Source: Gammaproteobacteria bacterium
GTDB lineage: Bacteria; Pseudomonadota; Gammaproteobacteria; Pseudomonadales; Pseudomonadaceae
NCBI GenBank assembly: GCA_903970465.1
Contig: CAJCIO010000033.1
Coordinates: forward strand, 1-64,000
DNA length: 64,000 bases
Reading direction: 5' to 3'
A model generated the notes under the pieces. The model was not told the DNA's origin, did not search any database, and worked only from the letters and a program-made list of their open reading frames with translations. How positions within the stretch are numbered: position 1 is the stretch's first letter; each line of letters opens with the position of its first letter. Below, one piece after another: positions 61,150 to 64,000 of this stretch. The position numbers and the translations under genes were made by a program.

Positions 61150-61424
61150 TCGATCACTTCTCCGCGCAGCAAAAATTTAGCCAAGGCGAACGAGCCAACG
61201 AAGCCGAACAGGGCGATCAGCAGTGCGGCTTCGAAATACGTGTCGCTGGCATAGCGAATACCCAATACCAGCATCATCAGCATGGCGAGGATGTACAGGT
61301 AGTCCAGGGCAAGCACTCGATCTTGCGCCGAGGGCCCGCGAAATAGCCGCACGAGGGTCAGCAGCATGGCCAGGGCGAAGATGCACAGGGTCGCGAGGAT
61401 GGCGTTGTCGAGCAGCGGGCTCAT
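61146..61424 (-). CDS. mnhF: Monovalent cation/H+ antiporter subunit F
   Basis: 92 residues, three helices, with RLFRGPSAQDRVLALDYLYILAM as the conserved MnhF/PhaF block. Subunit F is part of the Mrp-type antiporter. It overlaps subunits E and G by 4 bp each (ATGA), so their translation is coupled. Confidence 0.93.
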   Translation of the reverse strand: MSPLLDNAILATLCIFALAMLLTLVRLFRGPSAQDRVLALDYLYILAMLMMLVLGIRYASDTYFEAALLIALFGFVGSFALAKFLLRGEVIE

Positions 61425-61909
61425 TGGAAGATCTCCATCAGCGGGCGTTCGTAGGTGGTCTTGAAATGAGCGATGAAGCGCGCTTCGTCGTCCAGGTCGA
61501 AAACATGTATCAGCAACAGGCTGCGGTCCAGGGCCAGCTCGGACCAGATGGTGCCAGGGACGACCGTGCAGACCACCGACAGCGTTGCCAGTCCGGCAGG
61601 ATCACGCAGCTCCAAAGGCACCTTGACGAACGCCGAGCGCGGCGGACGGCGGTCGAGGTTCCAGACGTGCCAGCCGACTTGCAGGTTGGAGACCACCATG
61701 TCGATCCCCACCCGCCCCAGCAGTCTCAGCACCGTCAACGGCCGGCGAATATGCGGATGGGACGGGCGCAGCGGCGCCATGAACAGCGGTGCGAGTATGC
61801 CGAACAACACCCCCAGCAATACCTGGCCTGCACTGAGCGAGAGGTTGAGCAGCAGCCACAACAGCAGCAAGGCGATGGACAGCAAAGGAGCCGGGAACAG
61901 GCGCTTCAT
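61421..61909 (-). CDS. mnhE: Monovalent cation/H+ antiporter subunit E
   Basis: 162 residues. Two N-terminal helices (PLLSIALLLLWLLLNLSLSAG, LLGVLFGILAPLF) are followed by a cytoplasmic domain with VCTVVPGTIWSEL and LLIHVFDLDDE, typical of MnhE/PhaE. The ATG at 61909 overlaps the stop of subunit D by 4 bp. Confidence 0.93.
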   Translation of the reverse strand: MKRLFPAPLLSIALLLLWLLLNLSLSAGQVLLGVLFGILAPLFMAPLRPSHPHIRRPLTVLRLLGRVGIDMVVSNLQVGWHVWNLDRRPPRSAFVKVPLELRDPAGLATLSVVCTVVPGTIWSELALDRSLLLIHVFDLDDEARFIAHFKTTYERPLMEIFQ

Positions 61910-63588
61910 GGCGTTGCTCCCATGGGCGCCGGCGTCTGGGCAGCGAGTGGGCCCGGGCGCGCCTTGGTGCCCAACACGGCTTCGACATAGCGCGAAGAAT
62001 TGTCGAGTTCGGCGGCGGTGTCCTGGGTGTAGCGCAGCAGTGGCTCGGCCTTGAAGGTCATAACCACCGACAACGCCAGGAGGATGACGATAGGAATGCA
62101 CTCGTTGCGCCGCAATAGCGGCGAAGGGCGATCCTGGGGCGTCCAGAACCGCTGGATGGCCACTCGGGTCATGCCCATCAAGGAGGCCAGTCCCGATATC
62201 ACCAGCAACGCGACGAATATCCAACCTTCGCTCGACAGGGTCACGCCCGGCGCTTGCAGGCCATGGGGGTTGAACAACGCGCTGATCAGGTTCAGTTTGC
62301 CGATGAACCCGGACAGAGGCGGCATGCCGACGATCAGCAATACGCAAGCAATGAAAGATAAGCCGAGGAACGCCATGGTCCAGGGGATGACCTGGCCGAC
62401 CACGGCCTTTTGCTCGTCGTCCAGATTGATGCCCTTGGGCGGGTGCAGGGACTCCTGGGCGCGTGGCAGGGCGTCGGTGTCGTCTTCCAGTGCTATATCG
62501 TTGGCCGAGCGCGAGCGCTCGATCAGCTCGGCCAGCAAAAACAGCGCGCACAGCGCCAGGGTCGAGCTCACCAGATAGAACAGCGCCGCCCCCGTGAGCC
62601 GCTGCTGGCCGAAGCCGATGGCGGCGAGCAAGGTGCCGGCCGAGACCAGGATACTCAGGCTGGCCATGCGCTCCAGGCGTTGAGCGGCGATGATCGACAC
62701 CGCCGCGCAGGCAATCGTCACCAAGCCGCCGATGACCAGCCAGTCTCCACCAAAGTGCGCGGAGACACCGGCTTCATTGGAAAACAGCAGCGTCCATAGC
62801 CGCAGTACCGTGTACAGGCCGACCTTGGTCATAATCGCGAACAAGGCAGCCACCGGTGCACTGGCGCTGGAATAGGCGGGCACCAGCCAGAAGTTCAGCG
62901 GCCACATGCCGGCCTTGGCCAGAAACGCCGTGGCCAGAATGGCAGCGCCCGCGTGCAGCAGGCCGCGATCGGCGGCGGCTACCTGGGGGATCTTGATCGC
63001 CAGGTCGGCCATGTTCAGGGTGCCGGTGACACCGTAGATCATCGCCGCGCCGATCAGGAACAAAGACGACGCCAGCAGGTTGATCGCGATGTAGTGCATG
63101 CCGGCAGACACTCGGGCGCGCCCGGAGCCATGCAACATCAAGCCGTAAGAGGCCGCCAGCAGCACTTCGAAGAACACGAACAGATTGAACAGGTCGCCGG
63201 TCAGGAAGGCGCCATACAGCCCCATCAACTGGATCTGGAACATGGCATGAAAGCTCGCCCCGGCCCGATCCCAGCGTGCCATGGCAAAGAGCAGTGCGCA
63301 GCTGGCGATGATCCCGGTCAGGACCATCATCAATGCGGCCAGGCGATCGGCGACCAGCACGATGCCGAAGGGCGCCTCCCAGTTGCCGGGCAGGTAGACG
63401 CCGATCGAGCTGCTGCCCTGTTGCACCTGCACCATCAACAGCACGGCGGCGAGCAGGCCTGCCAAAGTCGACAGCAGGTTGATCTGCGCTTTCAGCGGCC
63501 GGTGTTTCTCCCCAAGCAGCAGCATCACCGCGGCTGTCAGCAACGGCAGTAGAACGGGCACGATGATCAGGGTAGGCATCAAACTCAT
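61906..63588 (-). CDS. mnhD: Monovalent cation/H+ antiporter subunit D
   Basis: 560 residues, about 14 helices, related to complex I NuoM/NuoN. LMGLYGAFLTGDLFNLFVFFEVLL carries the conserved Glu of helix 5, and AFLAKAGMWPLNFWLVPAY carries the Lys of helix 7; both are needed for proton movement in the family. An inserted hydrophilic stretch near 395-430 (SRSANDIALEDDTDALPRAQ) precedes the last helices. It overlaps subunits C and E by 4 bp. Confidence 0.94.
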   Translation of the reverse strand: MSLMPTLIIVPVLLPLLTAAVMLLLGEKHRPLKAQINLLSTLAGLLAAVLLMVQVQQGSSSIGVYLPGNWEAPFGIVLVADRLAALMMVLTGIIASCALLFAMARWDRAGASFHAMFQIQLMGLYGAFLTGDLFNLFVFFEVLLAASYGLMLHGSGRARVSAGMHYIAINLLASSLFLIGAAMIYGVTGTLNMADLAIKIPQVAAADRGLLHAGAAILATAFLAKAGMWPLNFWLVPAYSSASAPVAALFAIMTKVGLYTVLRLWTLLFSNEAGVSAHFGGDWLVIGGLVTIACAAVSIIAAQRLERMASLSILVSAGTLLAAIGFGQQRLTGAALFYLVSSTLALCALFLLAELIERSRSANDIALEDDTDALPRAQESLHPPKGINLDDEQKAVVGQVIPWTMAFLGLSFIACVLLIVGMPPLSGFIGKLNLISALFNPHGLQAPGVTLSSEGWIFVALLVISGLASLMGMTRVAIQRFWTPQDRPSPLLRRNECIPIVILLALSVVMTFKAEPLLRYTQDTAAELDNSSRYVEAVLGTKARPGPLAAQTPAPMGATP

Positions 63589-63929
63589 TCCTTAGGCTCC
63601 CGACCGTCGACATGGTCGGTGCCGGTCAGGCCCCGCGACGCCAGCAGTACGACAAGGAACAATGCCGTCATGGCGAAGCTGATGACAATGGCAGTCAGTA
63701 CCAAGGCCTGCGGCAGGGGGTCGGTATAGTGCAGCAGATCCTGAGGGACACCGTCCTTGACGATCGGCTCGCGGCCGATGAACAGACTGCCCATGCTGAA
63801 AATGAACAGATTGACCCCGTAGGACAGCAGGCACAGGCCCATGACGACCTGGAAGGTCCGTGGGCGCAGGATCAGCCAGACGCCGGACGCGGCCAGGACG
63901 CCAATGGCGATTGCGATGACTTCTTCCAT
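63585..63929 (-). CDS. mnhC: Monovalent cation/H+ antiporter subunit C
   Basis: 114 residues, three helices, NuoK-like. GLCLLSYGVNLFIFSMG and PLPQALVLTAIVISFAMTALFL are the conserved MnhC/PhaC blocks, the latter including the usual helix-3 region. The ATG overlaps the preceding subunit A stop (TGATG). Confidence 0.94.
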   Translation of the reverse strand: MEEVIAIAIGVLAASGVWLILRPRTFQVVMGLCLLSYGVNLFIFSMGSLFIGREPIVKDGVPQDLLHYTDPLPQALVLTAIVISFAMTALFLVVLLASRGLTGTDHVDGREPKE

Positions 63930-64000
63930 CAGGCGACTCCTTTCGGTGCAACGGAACGCGGCAGGCTCGATGGCCGATGACTGCGCACCGATTGGTGGGC
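63929..64000 (-). CDS. mnhA: Monovalent cation/H+ antiporter subunit A, C-terminal fragment
   Basis: Only the last 23 codons are present, reading AHQSVRSHRPSS... to a TGA that overlaps the subunit C ATG. The tail alone is not diagnostic. The position at the head of a C-D-E-F-G operon makes it subunit A, probably the A/B fusion usual in Pseudomonas. The rest is beyond the window edge. Confidence 0.75.
   Translation of the reverse strand, partial: AHQSVRSHRPSSLPRSVAPKGVA

Noticed and set aside
1..64000. tRNA, rRNA, CRISPR, prophage, insertion sequence or replication origin
   Set aside because: None seen on reading: no regularly spaced repeats, no transposase or integrase, no structural RNA signature.

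Overview
The window is about 62% G+C, densely coded bacterial chromosome. It looks like a fluorescent Pseudomonas of the P. putida/P. fluorescens lineage. The evidence is the classic Pseudomonas REP/BIME palindromes between genes (cores such as GTGGGAGCGGGCTT or TAGCGAGGGGGCTTGC), the glgE-treS-glgB and glgA-treZ-malQ-treY-glgX trehalose/glucan operons, a DksA2-like protein, DUF2789, and an Mnh/Sha antiporter operon. I see no tRNA, rRNA, CRISPR array, insertion sequence or prophage.

Region 1 (1-14.3 kb) is mixed metabolism: a flavin monooxygenase cut by the left edge, a YgdI/YgdR-type lipoprotein, a cytochrome b561, a GAF-PAS-GGDEF-EAL c-di-GMP protein, two amidohydrolases of the 2-pyrone-4,6-dicarboxylate hydrolase type, a secreted Gly/Ser-rich protein, three MFS carriers, a GntR regulator and an SDR. 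GntR, an AAHS-type carrier and an amidohydrolase form a probable catabolic unit of unknown substrate. A decayed EAL-domain fragment follows it.

Region 2 (14.3-34.7 kb) is a trehalose/alpha-glucan factory. On the plus strand are glgE, a treS-maltokinase fusion and glgB. On the minus strand are glgA, treZ, malQ, treY and a DUF2934 protein, then glgX. Together they make trehalose from glucan (TreY/TreZ), isomerise it to maltose (TreS), phosphorylate the maltose (maltokinase), polymerise it (GlgE), branch it (GlgB) and trim it (GlgX, MalQ).

Region 3 (35-39.7 kb) is one 1542-residue gene resembling the Pseudomonas dermonecrotic-toxin-domain giants. It sits as a single-gene insertion between the glucan genes and the pentose-phosphate genes. 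I consider it the most interesting locus here.

Region 4 (39.8-49.5 kb) carries gnd, zwf, a HAD phosphatase and a GH15 glucoamylase-like protein in series, then a dienoyl-CoA isomerase, NudC, and a SufR/COG2345-like cysteine-rich regulator divergent from an MFS carrier.

Region 5 (49.5-64 kb) holds a TSUP exporter, an SDR/phosphotransferase pair, a Fur-box-controlled efeUOBM iron-uptake operon, a DksA2-like protein, several small hypotheticals, an orphan betaine/choline-type binding protein and the mnhACDEFG (sha/pha) cation/proton antiporter operon, which is cut by the right edge.
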